Positions 16,406 to 24,577 of a DNA stretch of 43,641 nucleotides are shown piece after piece (position 1 is the stretch's first letter; each line of letters starts with the position of its first letter). A model generated the notes under the pieces. The model was given only the letters and a program-made list of their open reading frames with translations. It had not been told where the DNA came from and did not search any database. A program made the translations under genes and the position numbers. This DNA comes from Acidobacteriota bacterium. Lineage in GTDB: Bacteria; Actinomycetota; Actinomycetes; Actinomycetales; Microbacteriaceae. The stretch is taken from NCBI GenBank assembly GCA_019352055.1, contig JABBOB010000021.1, positions 1 through 43,641 of the forward strand, in the 5' to 3' direction.

Positions 16406-17338
16406 TCAGAGCCGGGTCTGCAGGACCAGGATCCCGGGGAAGACCGCGATCACGACGGTCGCCGGGAGGATGAGGAAGACCAGCGGCACCATCATCCCGA
16501 TCTCCTTCCTCCCCGCCGACTCCAGCAGGGAGCGCCGGGCGTGCTCACGGGCGTCCGCGGCCTGCACCCGCAGCACCTCCGCCAGCGGCGAGCCGCGGTC
16601 GAGTGCGGCGACGAGGTGCGTGAGCGCCCGGGTCAGGGCCGGGATCCGCAACTCGTCGCCGAGCCCGGTGAGCGCGACCGAGAGGGGCACCCCGACCGCC
16701 GACTCGTCGACGACGCGCTGGATCAGCTCGACGAGGGTGCCCGATCCGACGCGGGCGACTCGGCGCAGCCCGTCGCGGATCCCCTCCCCCGCGCTGAGGC
16801 TCAGGGCCAGGAACTCGAGGACGGTGGGGAGCTCGCTCTCGATCCGCGCCGCTCGGCGCGTCCCCTCGGTGACGAGCAGCCGGTCACGGAGCAGGGGCCC
16901 CGCGAGCGTGCCGACCACCGGCGCAGCGACGATCGCGGCCGGGCTGCCGTTCGCGGCGGCGAGCGCGCCGATGCCCGCGCCGACGAGGCCTGCGGCGACC
17001 GCCCAGAGGAGCTGGCGCAACCGGTAGCCCTCGACCGACCAGTCCCGGCCCGCGCGGGCGAGACGGACGGCCGCGCCGCCGGAGCTGCCGAGCAGTCCGC
17101 CGAAGGCGCGCTGGAAGACGTCGAGCGCCGGGGCGGCCACGAGGCCGAGCACCGGCACCGGGTCGACGACGGGCGGCCGCTGCATCCGCCGCGCCTCCGC
17201 CGATACATCCATCAGGGAGGGCGCGAGGCGGCTCGCGAGCCGCGGACGTCCCAGTGCGGGCAGGCGCGCGGTGACGCACCAGAGCCCGACTCCCGCCGTC
17301 AGCCCGAGCGCGAGCGCGACCCACAGCTCGGGACTCAC
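16406..17338 (-). CDS. tadC: Tad pilus inner-membrane platform protein TadC
   Basis: 310 residues with a type II secretion F (T2SSF) domain: helices near the N-terminus and at about 95-125, the cytoplasmic block ELPTVLEFLALSLSAGEGIRDGLRRVA, a region LSVALTGLGDELRIPALTRALTHLVAALDRGSPLAEVL, and a C-terminal helix MVPLVFLILPATVVIAVFP. With TadB it forms the membrane platform driven by TadA. GTG overlaps the tadB stop (GTGA). Confidence 0.88.
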   Translation of the reverse strand: MSPELWVALALGLTAGVGLWCVTARLPALGRPRLASRLAPSLMDVSAEARRMQRPPVVDPVPVLGLVAAPALDVFQRAFGGLLGSSGGAAVRLARAGRDWSVEGYRLRQLLWAVAAGLVGAGIGALAAANGSPAAIVAAPVVGTLAGPLLRDRLLVTEGTRRAARIESELPTVLEFLALSLSAGEGIRDGLRRVARVGSGTLVELIQRVVDESAVGVPLSVALTGLGDELRIPALTRALTHLVAALDRGSPLAEVLRVQAADAREHARRSLLESAGRKEIGMMVPLVFLILPATVVIAVFPGILVLQTRL

Positions 17339-18198
17339 CCGAGCCACCGGCGGTCTTCGGGCAGCCGCGCGATCACGAGCATCACCCGGTACGCGAGCAG
17401 CGTCAGACCGGCCGCTCCGAGCAGGAGCAGCGTGCCCTGCGCGGTGGCGTACGCCCTCGCCGCCTCCGGCCTCGTGGCGAGGAGGGCCAGCACGATCCAC
17501 GGGGCCGCCAGCCCGAGCTTGCCGGCGTTCGTCACCCAGCTCTGCCGCGCCTCCAGCTCCGCCCGCAGGGCGAGGTCCTGCCGAAGGTGCGCGGCGAGGT
17601 CGCGGAGGACGGTCGGCAGCTCCGTGCCGCCCACGTCGCGGGCCATCCGCAGCACCTCGATGAGCCGGTCGGCGGTCGGGTCCGCGAAGTGGGCCTTCAG
17701 GTCGTCGAGGGCTGGACCGACCGTGCCGGTGCGCCGCCAGCGCTCATCGAACCGGAGGAATCCCGGGCGCAGCGGTGCGGGGCCGTGCTCCGCGAGCGAC
17801 GCGAGCGCATCCGGCAGCGGCATTCCGGCGCGGATCGAGGCGACGAGGTGGTCGACCACCTCGGGCCACAGACCGCGTACCGCCTGCCGTCGACTCCGCG
17901 CCCGCCAGCCGGCGATCGCCCACGGCGCGCAGCCGGCGGCCACCAGGGACAGCGCAGCGACGGCCGGCAGTCCCGTGACCGCGAGAGCGAGGGAGGCGCT
18001 CACCGCCCCGATCACCCCCGACATCGCGACGAAGACCCCCGGAGCCATCCGGGGGAACCCGGCCCGCGCGAGCCGGTGGGCGATCCGCGACGACCACGCC
18101 GGTCGCGGCACGTGCCCGGGTGAGCGCGTCGGCCAGAGCCATGGCGACACCAGCAGCACCACGCCCGTGCCGCCCATCGCGCCGAGCAGCGGGATCAC
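17335..18198 (-). CDS. tadB: Tad pilus inner-membrane platform protein TadB
   Basis: 287 residues. Two helices at the N-terminus and about 55-95, the T2SSF segment LWPEVVDHLVASIRAGMPLPDALASLAEHGP with GPALDDLKAHFADPTADRLIEVLRMARDVGGTELPTVLRDLAAHLRQDL, and two C-terminal helices. Partner of TadC. GTG start overlaps the tadA stop (GTGA), so tadA-tadB-tadC are all coupled by 4-bp overlaps. Confidence 0.88.
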   Translation of the reverse strand: MIPLLGAMGGTGVVLLVSPWLWPTRSPGHVPRPAWSSRIAHRLARAGFPRMAPGVFVAMSGVIGAVSASLALAVTGLPAVAALSLVAAGCAPWAIAGWRARSRRQAVRGLWPEVVDHLVASIRAGMPLPDALASLAEHGPAPLRPGFLRFDERWRRTGTVGPALDDLKAHFADPTADRLIEVLRMARDVGGTELPTVLRDLAAHLRQDLALRAELEARQSWVTNAGKLGLAAPWIVLALLATRPEAARAYATAQGTLLLLGAAGLTLLAYRVMLVIARLPEDRRWLG

Positions 18199-19424
18199 GC
18201 GGTGCCCTGTACCAGCCTGGCCGGGTCGAGGCCCGCAGCGAGGAACTTCTCCTCCTTGGGCGGCAGCCCTCCGGTCGCGCGGAGGACATCCCCGTCGAGC
18301 GCGAACAGCCGTACCGCCTCGATCACGCCGCCCTCCACGGCAGGGGCGCTCAGCGCTCCCGTGGGCGCGAGCACCTCGGTCACCCGTCTGCGTCCGCTGC
18401 GCTGCAGCTCGCAGTGGACCACCAGGTCGACGGCGGACGCCACCGTCGGCATGACGAACGACGCGTCGATGTTGCGCCCGGCGAGCAGCGGGAGGGTGCA
18501 GAGCTTCACGAGCGCGTCGCGCGCCGAGTTCGCGTGGATGCTGCACGCCCCGGGGATGCCGCTGTTGAGCGCGATCAGGAGGTCGAGCGCCTCCGCCTCC
18601 CGGACCTCGCCGACGACGAGTCGATCGGGTCGCATGCGCAGCGCCTCCTTGATGAGGCGGCGGAGGGTGACCTCCCCGGTGCCCTCGAGGCTCGGCTGTC
18701 GGCACTGCATCGCGACCGCATCGCGGCCGGGCGCCTTCAATTCGAACGTCTCCTCGACGGTCACGACCCGGTCCGAGGGCCGTCCCGCCGCGAGCAGCGC
18801 GTTCAGCAGGGTGGTCTTGCCCGCCTGCGTCGCCCCGGAGACGAGCACGTTCAGTCCGGCCCGCATCGCCGCGGCGAGGAACGCGGCCGCGTGCGGCGGG
18901 ACCGATCCCCTCCCGACCAGGGCGTCGAGGGTGGTGACGCGGTCCGAGAACTTGCGGACGTTGATCGCCCAGTGCCGCCGGGTCACGTCGGGCACGACGA
19001 CGTGCAACCGTGACCCGTCGGGCAAGGACGCGTCGACGAACGGCGAGCTGAGGTCCACGCGTCTGCCGCTCGAGACGAGCATCCGCTCGACGAGATCCCG
19101 CACCTCCTGCTCGCCCAGCACGATCGACGTCAGCTCGCTGATCCCGCCCCGCGCGACGAAGACGCGGGTCGGTGCGTTGATCCAGATCTCCTCGACGGTC
19201 GGGTCGTCGAGCAGCGGCTGGAGCTGCCCGAACCCGATCAGGTCCGCGACGATCTGCCGCCCAGCCCGCTGCTCGTCGGCGATCATCGGGACGTCTGCGG
19301 CGAATGCGTGCTCGGCGTAGTGCTGCAGCTCCTCCTGCACCGCCGTCTCCGGGCCGCCGCCGAGCGAACCCCGACGAGCCCGCGAGCGCACGGAGTCCGT
19401 GATCACGCGCACCGGGTCGGTCAT
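18195..19424 (-). CDS. tadA: Tad pilus assembly ATPase TadA (CpaF)
   Basis: A 409-residue secretion ATPase of the CpaF/TadA group. N-terminal domain with LQPLLDDPTVEEIWINAPTRVFV, then DLSSPFVDASLPDGSRLHVVVP, Walker A GATQAGKTT (197-205; family norm is GxTGSGKTT), VVTVEETFELK, the His box SIHANSARDAL and Walker B-like RLVVGEVREAEALDLL. It powers pilus polymerisation at the membrane. Start at the ATG before DPVRVITDSV. The frame extends upstream without similarity. No tadZ gene precedes it; the next feature is a tRNA on the other strand. Confidence 0.92.
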   Translation of the reverse strand: MTDPVRVITDSVRSRARRGSLGGGPETAVQEELQHYAEHAFAADVPMIADEQRAGRQIVADLIGFGQLQPLLDDPTVEEIWINAPTRVFVARGGISELTSIVLGEQEVRDLVERMLVSSGRRVDLSSPFVDASLPDGSRLHVVVPDVTRRHWAINVRKFSDRVTTLDALVGRGSVPPHAAAFLAAAMRAGLNVLVSGATQAGKTTLLNALLAAGRPSDRVVTVEETFELKAPGRDAVAMQCRQPSLEGTGEVTLRRLIKEALRMRPDRLVVGEVREAEALDLLIALNSGIPGACSIHANSARDALVKLCTLPLLAGRNIDASFVMPTVASAVDLVVHCELQRSGRRRVTEVLAPTGALSAPAVEGGVIEAVRLFALDGDVLRATGGLPPKEEKFLAAGLDPARLVQGTA

Positions 19425-19527
19425 GCGCGCCAGTGTGCCGATCCCGCGCGCCCGACGTCGCCGGTTCTCCACAGGCCCTGGCCGGGCGCGGCCGGAGGGG
19501 CGGTGTCCGCGCTCCGGGGGCGGCCGA

Positions 19528-19533
19528 TACACT
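19528..19533 (+). promoter_or_regulatory. Probable -10 box of the tRNA-Leu gene (TACACT)
   Basis: TACACT lies 13 nt before the mature tRNA 5' end, a normal position for a tRNA promoter with a short leader trimmed by RNase P. Confidence 0.45.
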
Positions 19534-19546
19534 GGGGCCGCTTCCG

Positions 19547-19626
19547 GCGGGAGTGGTGGAATTGGCAGACACGCAGGATTTAGGTTCCTGTGCTTCGGCG
19601 TGAGGGTTCGAGTCCCTCTTCCCGCA
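19547..19626 (+). tRNA. tRNA-Leu (anticodon UAG)
   Basis: The acceptor GCGGGAG pairs with TTCCCGC (last pair G-U). The D-arm carries GGAATTGGCAGAC, characteristic of leucine tRNAs. The anticodon stem CAGGA/TCCTG holds loop TTTAGGT with anticodon TAG, reading CUN codons. A variable arm and GGGTTCGAGTCCC T-arm follow. Discriminator A at 19626. CCA is not encoded (next bases CCG). Confidence 0.96.
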
Positions 19627-19657
19627 CCGCCGGGACGGTGGCGGAGGGAGACGGACG

Positions 19658-20326
19658 ATGACGACCGTCGATGCCCTCTTCCCGTTCCTGGATCAGCAGA
19701 GCCTCGCGGCGCTGGGCCCGATCGGGCTCCTCATCGTGTGCGCGGTGATCTTCGCCGAGACGGGCCTGCTGATCGGCTTCGTCTTCCCGGGCGACACGCT
19801 CCTGCTCATCACCGGCATCAGCGCCGAGCAGGGTCTCGGCATCAGCATCTGGATCGCCGCGCCCGCCATCGCGGTCGCCGCGTTCCTCGGTGGCGAGCTC
19901 GGGTACTACATCGGGAAGAAGACCGGCCCTCGCATCTTCGAGCGGAGGGACTCCGGCCTCTTCAGCAGGGCGCAGGTCGCGCGCACCAACCGCTTCTTCG
20001 ACCGGTGGGGTCCGCTCGCGGTCATCCTGGCCCGGTTCGTCCCGATCGTGCGGACCATCGGCCCCATCGCTGCCGGGGTCGGGCGGATGAACTACCGCCG
20101 CTACAGCCTGTTCAATGCGATCGGTGCACTCGGTTGGGGCTTCGGCGTCACCTTCCTCGGCTACCTGATCGGCTTCATCCCGCCGGTCGCAGCCTTCGTG
20201 CAGCACAACATCGAGCTGATCCTGCTGATCGCGGTCCTCGTGACGCTCGTCCCGACGCTCTTCCACGTGTGGCGGAACCGGCGCGCGGCGAAGCGCGCCG
20301 ACGAGCAGAGCGTCCCCACCGACTGA
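19658..20326 (+). CDS. DedA family membrane protein
   Basis: 222 residues with the DedA/SNARE-associated domain: IFAETGLLIGFVFPGDTLLL (acidic residue in the re-entrant loop), GGELGYYIGKKTGPRIFER, and the arginine signature FFDRWGPLAVILARFVPIVRTIGPIAAGVGRM. Four to six membrane segments. Members are linked to lipid-carrier flipping (undecaprenyl phosphate, phosphatidylethanolamine) and membrane energisation. Which lipid is moved here is unknown. A GGAGGGAG ribosome-binding site precedes the ATG. It follows the tRNA by 31 bp and may be co-transcribed with it. Confidence 0.9.
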   Translation: MTTVDALFPFLDQQSLAALGPIGLLIVCAVIFAETGLLIGFVFPGDTLLLITGISAEQGLGISIWIAAPAIAVAAFLGGELGYYIGKKTGPRIFERRDSGLFSRAQVARTNRFFDRWGPLAVILARFVPIVRTIGPIAAGVGRMNYRRYSLFNAIGALGWGFGVTFLGYLIGFIPPVAAFVQHNIELILLIAVLVTLVPTLFHVWRNRRAAKRADEQSVPTD

Positions 20327-20336
20327 CCACGCCGGG

Positions 20337-20924
20337 TCAGAGCGCGGCGATCCCCTCCGCGAGGGATTCGAAGGCCAGTCCGCGGTGGCTGATCGCGTTC
20401 TTCTCGTCGGGGCTCAGCTCGGCCGCCGTTCGGCCCCCTGCGTCCGCGGGGAGGAAGAGGGGGTCGTAGCCGAAGCCGCCGGTGCCGCGCTCGGCCGGAA
20501 GCACGCTCCCCTCCCATGACGCCTGCCGGGTGAGCTCGCGCTCGCGGTCGACGTACACGGCGGCGCACACGAACCGCGCCGACCGATCGACCGCGTCGCC
20601 GAGGCGCTCGAGCAGCAGCGCCCGGTTGTCGGCGTCGAGTCCGGTGCCGGCGTACCGCGCCGAGTGGATCCCGGGCGCACCGTCCAGAGCGTCCACCACG
20701 ATCCCGGAGTCGTCGGCGATCGCGGGGAACCCCGTCTCGTGATGCGCCGCGCGCGCCTTGATCAGCGCGTTGGCAAGGAACGAGTCGCCGTCCTCGACGG
20801 GCGACGGCCCGTCGAACCGGAGGAACTCGACGCCCGGCAGTCGGGGCCCGAGGATCGCGGAGAGCTCCGCCACCTTGTGGGCGTTGCCGGTCCCGAGCAC
20901 CACGCGGCGTGGAGCCCCCGTCAC
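20337..20924 (-). CDS. rdgB: XTP/dITP diphosphatase (RdgB/HAM1)
   Basis: 195 residues. Hydrolyses non-canonical purine triphosphates (XTP, dITP) to monophosphates, keeping them out of DNA. Motifs: [12 protein letters not shown] at the N-terminus, [44 protein letters not shown] and GGFGYDPLF with SHRGLA at the C-terminus. GTG overlaps the rph stop, making it the third gene of murI-rph-rdgB. Confidence 0.95.
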   Translation of the reverse strand: MTGAPRRVVLGTGNAHKVAELSAILGPRLPGVEFLRFDGPSPVEDGDSFLANALIKARAAHHETGFPAIADDSGIVVDALDGAPGIHSARYAGTGLDADNRALLLERLGDAVDRSARFVCAAVYVDRERELTRQASWEGSVLPAERGTGGFGYDPLFLPADAGGRTAAELSPDEKNAISHRGLAFESLAEGIAAL

Positions 20925-21655
20925 GCGATCGCCTCCAGCGCTGCGCGCTGGAGCGCAGTCAGCTGCTCGGTGCCTGCGAGCGCGAGATCGAGGAGGCGGT
21001 CGAGCTCCCGGCGGTCGAACGGGGCCCCCTCCGCGGTGCCCTGCACCTCGACGAACAGCCCGCGACCCGTCGCGACCACGTTCATATCCGTCTCGGCGCG
21101 GACGTCCTCGGTGTATGCCAGATCGAGCATGGGTTCGCCGTCGATGATGCCGACCGAGACCGCGGCGACGGAGTCGAGCAGCGGAACGGCCTTCTGGCCG
21201 ATGAAGCGCTTCTCACGCCCCCACTCGATCGCGTCGTGCATGGCGACGTACGCACCGGTGATCGCAGCGGTCCTGGTGCCCCCGTCGGCCTGCAGCACGT
21301 CGCAGTCGATGACGAGGGTGTTCTCGCCCAGTGCCTTCGTGTCGACGACCGCGCGCAGCGATCGACCGATGAGGCGGGAGATCTCGTGGGTGCGGCCCCC
21401 GATGCGGCCCTTCACGCTCTCGCGGTCCATCCGGTCGTTGGTGGAGCGCGGCAGCATCGCGTACTCGGCGGTCACCCACCCGCGGCCCTTGCCCTGCAGC
21501 CAGCGCGGCACGCCGTTCGTGAAGGAGGCGGTGCACAGCACCCGGGTGCTTCCGAAGGAGATCAGCGCGCTCCCCTCCGCCTGGGTGCTCCAGCCGCGCT
21601 CGATGGTCACGGACCGGAGGTCATCGGCCGCCCGGCCGTCGCGTCGTTCGGTCAT
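20921..21655 (-). CDS. rph: Ribonuclease PH
   Basis: A 244-residue phosphorolytic 3'-5' exoribonuclease that trims tRNA 3' ends. Landmarks: [23 protein letters not shown], the conserved [41 protein letters not shown] region, [22 protein letters not shown] and [17 protein letters not shown] with catalytic acidic residues. ATG overlaps the murI stop (ATGA). Confidence 0.97.
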   Translation of the reverse strand: MTERRDGRAADDLRSVTIERGWSTQAEGSALISFGSTRVLCTASFTNGVPRWLQGKGRGWVTAEYAMLPRSTNDRMDRESVKGRIGGRTHEISRLIGRSLRAVVDTKALGENTLVIDCDVLQADGGTRTAAITGAYVAMHDAIEWGREKRFIGQKAVPLLDSVAAVSVGIIDGEPMLDLAYTEDVRAETDMNVVATGRGLFVEVQGTAEGAPFDRRELDRLLDLALAGTEQLTALQRAALEAIA

Positions 21656-22512
21656 CTCGGGTCTCCTGACGTGGGAAGGCTGGTCGTGGGCAGCGCTATC
21701 GCGCCCGTGTGCACGAGGTCGACGCTCGCGACCTCGGGTCCGAGGAAGCGACGGGCGAGCCGGAGGAAGGTGCCCTCGCTCGTCCCGGTCGCCTCGAACC
21801 GGTAGGTGGGCGCCGCGGCGGTCGTGCGGAGCAGGTCGTGGTCCACCAGCTGCCGGTACACGTCGTTCGCCGTCTCCTCCGCGGACGACACGAGAGCGAC
21901 GTCCGGGCCCATGACCAGCCGGATCGCGGCGGACAGCAACGGGTAGTGGGTGCACCCGAGCAGCAGGGTGTCGATGTCGGCGGCCTTCAGCGGGGCGAGG
22001 TACTCCTCCGCCGCGGCGAACAGCTCGGGCCCGGTCGTGACGCCGGATTCGACGAATTCGACGAAGCGCGGGCACGCCGCCTGAACCACGGTGACGTCGG
22101 GGTCCGCGACGAAGGCGTCGACGTAGGCCAGCGAACGGACGGTGCCCTCGGTGCCGATCACGCCGATGCGCTTGGTGCGGGTGCGCCTGGTGGCGGCGCG
22201 CACCGCGGGCAGCACCACCTCGACCACCGGGATGCCCGCGCCGATCGTGAACCGCTCCCGCGCATCGCGGAACATCGCGGCGGAGGCGGTGTTGCACGCG
22301 ATCACGAGCAGCTTCACACCCTGGGAGACGAGGTCGTCCATGACCGCGAGGGCATACGCGCGGACCTCGGCGAGCGGCTTCGGCCCGTAGGGCGAGTGCG
22401 CCGTGTCGCCGACGTACAGCACGGACTCGTTCGGCAGCTGGTCGATGATCGCGCGGGCGACGGTGAGACCGCCGACACCCGAGTCGAAGACTCCGATCGG
22501 TGCGTCGGTCAC
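21652..22512 (-). CDS. murI: Glutamate racemase
   Basis: 286 residues. Converts L- to D-glutamate for peptidoglycan. Starts with [17 protein letters not shown], then [13 protein letters not shown], and carries both catalytic cysteines in VIACNTASA and [10 protein letters not shown]. The GTG start is supported by a -10 box 8 nt upstream and no ribosome-binding site, so the operon mRNA is probably leaderless. Confidence 0.96.
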   Translation of the reverse strand: MTDAPIGVFDSGVGGLTVARAIIDQLPNESVLYVGDTAHSPYGPKPLAEVRAYALAVMDDLVSQGVKLLVIACNTASAAMFRDARERFTIGAGIPVVEVVLPAVRAATRRTRTKRIGVIGTEGTVRSLAYVDAFVADPDVTVVQAACPRFVEFVESGVTTGPELFAAAEEYLAPLKAADIDTLLLGCTHYPLLSAAIRLVMGPDVALVSSAEETANDVYRQLVDHDLLRTTAAAPTYRFEATGTSEGTFLRLARRFLGPEVASVDLVHTGAIALPTTSLPTSGDPR

Positions 22513-22520
22513 GGCCGGAG

Positions 22521-22526
22521 AGCCTA
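22521..22526 (-). promoter_or_regulatory. Probable -10 box of murI-rph-rdgB (TAGGCT)
   Basis: On the minus strand TAGGCT ends 8 nt before the murI GTG. Confidence 0.45.
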
Positions 22527-22564
22527 TGTCCTCCGACTCGGCGGCCCCTCAGCGGGCCCGAGCA

Positions 22565-22717
22565 TCACTCCGCGTCGCGACGGCGGACCGAGACGGTGAC
22601 GAGCGCGACGGCGAACGAGACGAGGACCACGGCGACGACGGCGGCGGGCATGACATCGAACGACTGCAGCGTGTTCGGGCTGCTGAGGAGATGGGTGAAG
22701 TCCTGGGTGAGGACCAT
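22565..22717 (-). CDS. Possible 50-residue single-helix membrane protein
   Basis: Lies in the 390-bp gap between murI and pncB. ATG-started frame MVLTQDFTHLLSSPNTLQSF, then a hydrophobic helix PAAVVAVVLVSFAVALVTVSV and a basic/acidic end RRRDAE. The topology and near-perfect G/C third positions favour a real small membrane protein. A weak GGAAGG lies about 8 nt upstream. Function unknown. The remainder of the gap (22718-22890) shows no other frame I can support. Confidence 0.5.
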   Translation of the reverse strand: MVLTQDFTHLLSSPNTLQSFDVMPAAVVAVVLVSFAVALVTVSVRRRDAE

Positions 22718-22890
22718 CGGAGGGGGACCTTCCGGCGGGTGGGGGAACGCGTCGGCTGGGTGACCGAAGCGGCGGCCCGGCGGGGTGACCGGGCTTCGGA
22801 TCACCCTACGGATCCCCCCTCCCGCACCCCAGGCCCCAGAAGGAGGGGAGCCGGGCGGCACGTTCCCGGACGGGGCCGACGCGCTCCTCC

Positions 22891-22896
22891 TAGGCT
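22891..22896 (+). promoter_or_regulatory. Probable -10 box of pncB (TAGGCT)
   Basis: TAGGCT ends 6 nt before the pncB GTG. The sequence is the same as in the aroA, murI and aminotransferase promoters. Confidence 0.45.
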
Positions 22897-22902
22897 CGCA
22901 GG

Positions 22903-24198
22903 GTGACGAGCACCGCCCTTCTCACCGACCGGTACGAGCTGACGATGCTGGACGCGGCGCTGCGCGACGGCACGGCGGACCGCCCGAGCGTGTTCGAGGT
23001 GTTCGCCCGCCGGCTCTCCGGCGGGCGTCGGTACGGCGTGCTCGCCGGCACCGGGCGGGTGCTGGAGGCCGTGGAGCGGTTCCGCTTCGGCGACGCGGAG
23101 CTCGAGTGGCTCGCGGCCGAGCATGTCGTCTCGTCGGCCACGGCCGACTGGCTCGCCTGCTACCGGTTCGGCGGCTCGATCAGCGGGTACCGCGAGGGCG
23201 AGCTCTACTTCCCCTCCTCCCCCGTGCTCACGGTGGAGGCGTCCTTCGCGGAGGGGGTGATCCTCGAGACGCTGATCCTCAGCATCCTGAACGCGGACAG
23301 CGCGATCGCGACGGCCGCGGCTCGCATGGTGTCCGCAGCGGCCGCGCGCCCGATCGCCGAGATGGGGTCACGCCGGACCCATGAGCACGCGGCGGTCTCG
23401 GCCGCGCGCGCCGCGTGGATCGCGGGCTTCGCGGCGACATCGAACCTCGAGGCGGGGCGACGCTGGAGCGTGCCGACCATGGGCACCGCCGCGCACGCCT
23501 TCACCCTGCTGCACGACAGCGAGGAGGCGGCCTTCCGCGCCCAGATCGACGCGATGGGTCCCGGCACGACGCTGCTGGTCGACACCTACGACGTGATGAC
23601 CGCGGTGGAGACGGCGGTGCGTGTCGCGGGCCCTGCGCTCGGCGCCGTCCGGATCGACTCCGGCGACCTCCCCGTCGTCGTGCAGGCGGTGCGCGACCGG
23701 CTGGACGAGCTCGGAGCGCCCGACACCATGATCACGGTCACGAACGACCTCGACGAGTACGCCATCGCGGGCCTGGCCGCATCTCCCGTCGACTCCTACG
23801 GCGCCGGCACCCGCCTGGTCGGCGGCTCCGGGCACCCGACGGCCGGCTTCGTCTACAAGCTCGTCGAGCGCGCGGACGAGGACGGCGCCATGCGTCCGGT
23901 CGCGAAGAAGTCGATCGAGAAGGCGGGTACCGCGGGCCGCAAGTGGGCGTTCCGGCTGCTCACGGACGGCGTCGCGACGCAGGAGCGCATCGTCGTCGCC
24001 GACACGGAGCCGCGGGTCGCCGCCGCCCGCGACCTCGTGGTGCCGCTCATCGTCGGGGGTCGCAACGACCCGGCGCACATCGGGCCGGCGGGAGCGCGCG
24101 CCGCGCGGGAGCACCACGCCCGCGTCATCGCGGAGCTGCCTCCGGTGGCCATGCGACTGTCCGGTGGCGACCCCGCGATCCCGACCGTGCTCGCCTGA
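22903..24198 (+). CDS. pncB: Nicotinate phosphoribosyltransferase
   Basis: 431 residues. Joins nicotinate to PRPP, with ATP hydrolysis, to give nicotinate mononucleotide for NAD salvage. Landmarks: LLTDRYELTMLDAAL, FEVFARRLSGGRRYGVLAG, the EMGSRRTHEHAAVSAARAAWIAGFAATSNLEA block, the phospho-histidine region MGTAAHAF, and RIDSGDL with PRPP-site residues near DSYGAGTRLV. GTG start fits the promoter box and the family N-terminus. Confidence 0.95.
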   Translation: MTSTALLTDRYELTMLDAALRDGTADRPSVFEVFARRLSGGRRYGVLAGTGRVLEAVERFRFGDAELEWLAAEHVVSSATADWLACYRFGGSISGYREGELYFPSSPVLTVEASFAEGVILETLILSILNADSAIATAAARMVSAAAARPIAEMGSRRTHEHAAVSAARAAWIAGFAATSNLEAGRRWSVPTMGTAAHAFTLLHDSEEAAFRAQIDAMGPGTTLLVDTYDVMTAVETAVRVAGPALGAVRIDSGDLPVVVQAVRDRLDELGAPDTMITVTNDLDEYAIAGLAASPVDSYGAGTRLVGGSGHPTAGFVYKLVERADEDGAMRPVAKKSIEKAGTAGRKWAFRLLTDGVATQERIVVADTEPRVAAARDLVVPLIVGGRNDPAHIGPAGARAAREHHARVIAELPPVAMRLSGGDPAIPTVLA

Positions 24199-24219
24199 GG
24201 TTCACCCGCACGGAGCGCG

Positions 24220-24238
24220 GGCCGGGCGGAGGCCGGCC
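24220..24238. terminator. Hairpin between convergent pncB and DUF3039 gene
   Basis: GGCCGG pairs with CCGGCC around a 7-base loop in the 65-bp convergent gap. No T-run is present. Possible bidirectional terminator. Confidence 0.3.
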
Positions 24239-24263
24239 AGAACCCGGGAGCGATGCGAGCCCG

Positions 24264-24527
24264 CTACTTCAGGCGGTCGTAGATCTTCTTGCAGTCCGGG
24301 CAGATCGGGAACTTCTCCGGGTCGCGCCCAGGCACCCAGACCTTTCCGCACAGGGCGCGCACGGGCTTGCCGGTGACCGCCGACTCGACGATCTTCTCCT
24401 TCTGGACGTAGTGCGAGAAGCGATCGTGATCGCCGTCCTCGGTGATCTCGCCGTTCAGCAGCTCCTCGAGCTCGCGGTCGAGGGTGGACGTCCCGCCGCC
24501 GGGATCGGTCACGGAGTCGCGCACCAT
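24264..24527 (-). CDS. DUF3039 family zinc-ribbon-like protein
   Basis: 87 residues. After a DRELEELLNGEITEDGDHDRFSHYV segment comes the DUF3039 core with ALCGKVWVPGRDPEKFPICPDCKKIYD, three visible cysteines plus a nearby His that could bind zinc. The family is confined to actinobacteria and has no established function. ATG supported by a -10 box 7 nt upstream. The segment MVR-DSVTDPGGGTST is variable. Confidence 0.9.
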   Translation of the reverse strand: MVRDSVTDPGGGTSTLDRELEELLNGEITEDGDHDRFSHYVQKEKIVESAVTGKPVRALCGKVWVPGRDPEKFPICPDCKKIYDRLK

Positions 24528-24534
24528 GCGGACA

Positions 24535-24540
24535 AGGGTA
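24535..24540 (-). promoter_or_regulatory. Probable -10 box of the DUF3039 gene (TACCCT)
   Basis: On the minus strand TACCCT ends 7 nt before the ATG, again without a ribosome-binding site. Confidence 0.4.
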
Positions 24541-24577
24541 GGACGCGCGCGGGGCGGGATGCGCGCGGGCCGCGAGA

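Noticed and set aside
15950-18454. An 834-codon plus-strand frame opposite tadB and tadC
   Set aside because: Low-complexity Arg/Ser/Pro composition and complete overlap with coupled tad genes on the other strand.
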